Shown here one piece after another: positions 34,967 through 37,107 of a DNA stretch of 37,107 nucleotides. Position numbers and translations under genes: made by a program. Source of the stretch: Acidobacteriota bacterium (GTDB taxonomy: Bacteria; Acidobacteriota; Polarisedimenticolia; Gp22-AA2). The notes under the pieces were generated by a model. That model ran no database searches, was not told the DNA's origin, and saw nothing but the letters and a program-made list of their open reading frames with translations. The stretch spans positions 1-37,107 of the forward strand of contig QHXZ01000048.1 in assembly GCA_003223165.1 (NCBI GenBank). Reading direction: 5' to 3'. The stretch's first letter is position 1, and each line of letters begins with the position of its first letter.

Positions 34967-37107
34967 GTGATCGACGACGAACTGCTCCAAGAACTCCTCG
35001 CCAAGGCCTCGACGCTTTACCACAACGGCGAGTACAAAGGCGCCATCGAGGCCTGGCGCGAGGCGCTCACGGTCGACCCGGCCAGCCAGAAGGCGAAGGA
35101 GGGGATCCGCATGGCGACCCTCCTCCTGGGTGACTGGGAGCCCCAGGCCCCCGGCCCGTCCGCCCCAGCGGAGCCGACGACCCCGGCCGACGGCGGACCG
35201 GAGCCGGGCGCCGAGACGCCGCCGGAAGAGATGGAGGCCCGCCTCGACCTCGGCATCGCCCGGGTCAAGCAGCTCCTGGCGCAGCGCAAGTACTCCGAAG
35301 CGATCGAGGGGGCGCAGGGCCTCCTGCCCCTGAGCCCCGATTCGGAGGAAGTCCAGAGACTCCTCGAGGAAGCGCAGCAGGCCTTCGAATCGTCCCCCTT
35401 CATCGAAGAGCACCTGACGCTGGCGCGGGAGCTGTTCGCGCAGGAGCGCTACGCCGAAGCCGAAACGGAATGCGAGAAGGTCTTCGTCCTCGACGCGGCC
35501 CATCCCGAGGCCCAGGCGCTGCTGGCGGAGATCCGCGCGCGGGCGCAGAAGAATCTCGCGCGCGCCGCCAGCCAGCTCGGCGGGATGACCGTGAAGCTCA
35601 CCGCCGCCGACATCGCGGCAGCCGGACCGAGGCCGGCGCCGGGCAAGGCGGCCGCCGCGCCCTCCAGGCCCGCGGCGCCGTCCCATCCGCCTCAGGCGGC
35701 GAAACCGGTCGCGGCGCCGTCGAAGCCCGAGGCGGGCTCGAAAGGGACGAGCTTCGGCGGCGAGGTGATGCTCGACGCGGATGACGCCCCCAGCGTCGCC
35801 ATGGGCGGGGCGGGCGCGCCCGCTGCCACGCCTCCCGACGAGACGGACGGCGAGGCGGCGGCCAGGCAGGAGGAAGTGGCGGCCCGCTCGCGTCTCGAGT
35901 CGGCCTTCGCGCAGGCCGGGGTGGCGGACGCGGAGGCCCTCCCCGAGGCGCAGCCGTTCGAGCTGGCCGAGGGCGGGATCGCGCCCACCCCCGCGGCGCC
36001 CCCGGCCGCCGCGGAACAGCAAGTCGTGGAGGCCAGGACGGTCGTCCCTCCCGCGGTCCGTGCCGTGCCGCGCGCTCCGGCGCCTGCCGAGGCGCAGGAG
36101 GCGAAGCCCGCGCCCTCGCCTCGTCCCGCCTCATCACCCCAGAGCGCGGGAAAACCGCGGCCCTCCGCGACGCCTCCCAAGGCCGCGGCGAAGGGACGGG
36201 CCCCCGTGGCGGCGCCCGCGGCGTCACCGCAGCCCGGACACGATCCCGCCAGCGCCACGCTGCCCGACGCGCCGGCCACGGATGGGACCGCCAACTGGGA
36301 GACCGAGCTGACCAAGCTCAACCTGAAGGTGGGCGAAAGGACCCTCCTCAAGGGGACGGGGACGAAGGCGGGCGCCCCGCCCGTGGAACCCGGCCCGGAG
36401 GAGGATCTGATGTCGCTCCTCGACACCGACCTCGGCGGGCCCGCGCCTGCCCCGCCGGGCGGGGCGAAGGAGCCGTCCTCGTCGGGCGCGGCGTCGATTC
36501 CCCTCGCGACCTCCGCTCCCGCACAGGACAAGGACACGAAGGGGAGCGTCGCGCGGCCGCGCCGCGAGCATGCGCCACGGGAGGCGCTCGGCGAGGACCA
36601 GGAACAGCCCGCACCGACGCCGCGCGCGCGCCCCTCGGCTCGGCCGAGGCCCGTGGAATCGCCGGGGGCCCGCACCGGCTCGGCGGGCCGCAAGTTTCTG
36701 GTCATGCTCCTTCTGCTCCTCCTCGCCGGCGGTGGGGCATGGTTCTTCTTCAGGCCCCAGGTGATCGCGGGCCTCGCCGCCATCCAGTCCATGCTGCCGA
36801 TCCGATCGGCGGGCGGCCCCGGCTCTCCGGATCACCCGGTCGCGCCGCCGGCCGGCTCGTCATCGGGACCCACGCTGGATCCGGGGCAGTCCGCCATCCC
36901 GACGCCGATCGGGGGCGGGAACCGGCAGGGAGGCCAGGCCGCCCCATCGCCCGAAGGGCAGAGCGCAGCGGCCGCAGGCGCGCCGGGCCCGGGCTCGCCG
37001 GCCGCCGGGGCGGCCGCGCCGGCGCCGCATCCCTCGAGCGCGGCGGCCAGGAACGCCGGGTCGGACGAGGCGATCCCGAACGGCGCGCCGATCAAGCCCG
37101 AGACGCA
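34967..37107 (+). CDS. Partial CDS (runs off window): large TPR protein with Ala/Pro-rich linkers and one internal TM helix
   Basis: GTG start VIDDELLQELLAKASTLYHNGEYKGAIEAWREAL; TM KFLVMLLLLLLAGGGAWFFF; no stop before 37107, so absent from the ORF track. Confidence 0.8.
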   Translation, partial: MIDDELLQELLAKASTLYHNGEYKGAIEAWREALTVDPASQKAKEGIRMATLLLGDWEPQAPGPSAPAEPTTPADGGPEPGAETPPEEMEARLDLGIARVKQLLAQRKYSEAIEGAQGLLPLSPDSEEVQRLLEEAQQAFESSPFIEEHLTLARELFAQERYAEAETECEKVFVLDAAHPEAQALLAEIRARAQKNLARAASQLGGMTVKLTAADIAAAGPRPAPGKAAAAPSRPAAPSHPPQAAKPVAAPSKPEAGSKGTSFGGEVMLDADDAPSVAMGGAGAPAATPPDETDGEAAARQEEVAARSRLESAFAQAGVADAEALPEAQPFELAEGGIAPTPAAPPAAAEQQVVEARTVVPPAVRAVPRAPAPAEAQEAKPAPSPRPASSPQSAGKPRPSATPPKAAAKGRAPVAAPAASPQPGHDPASATLPDAPATDGTANWETELTKLNLKVGERTLLKGTGTKAGAPPVEPGPEEDLMSLLDTDLGGPAPAPPGGAKEPSSSGAASIPLATSAPAQDKDTKGSVARPRREHAPREALGEDQEQPAPTPRARPSARPRPVESPGARTGSAGRKFLVMLLLLLLAGGGAWFFFRPQVIAGLAAIQSMLPIRSAGGPGSPDHPVAPPAGSSSGPTLDPGQSAIPTPIGGGNRQGGQAAPSPEGQSAAAAGAPGPGSPAAGAAAPAPHPSSAAARNAGSDEAIPNGAPIKPET

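Noticed and set aside
1-37107. CRISPR arrays, transposases, integrases, phage genes, toxin-antitoxin or defence islands
   Set aside because: Searched by eye in the translated ORFs and for spaced direct repeats; none found.

Overview
This is a GC-rich bacterial chromosomal window, read by inspection only. It carries mostly housekeeping and metabolic genes: transporters (two APC permeases, a CPA2-type antiporter, a dipeptide-type ABC operon), uppP, rarA, rho, two cold-shock protein genes, an ECF sigma/anti-sigma/DUF3187 operon, mqnA-mqnC (futalosine menaquinone route), thiE, rlmN, amrS, several peptidases, and TPR, PDZ and PilZ proteins. I see no rRNA, tRNA, CRISPR, prophage or transposase. The most interesting signals are small or regulatory. 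(1) A stand-alone transcription unit at ~13.53-13.99 kb has direct repeats, a near-consensus promoter, a ~280-nt leader and a strong SD. It then has an AUU-initiated 17-aa lysine-rich microprotein (MPKKKKAAKKKGKKGRK) and a perfect intrinsic terminator. (2) Between rho and a downstream csp, a near-consensus promoter is followed ~70 nt later by a strong intrinsic terminator placed before the csp. This could be an attenuator or an sRNA. (3) Rho has a His/Gly-rich disordered N-terminus (23 His in ~125 aa) in place of a recognisable Rho_N domain. (4) Three otherwise well-conserved genes (DPP4-type peptidase, APC permease, TlpA-like thioredoxin) each lack a short internal block of about 15-21 residues, and the PAS protein has an ATAT dinucleotide frameshift. 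(5) Leaderless promoter geometry and non-AUG starts (AUU, AUU, CUG) recur. All family calls come from recognised motifs. No database search was possible.
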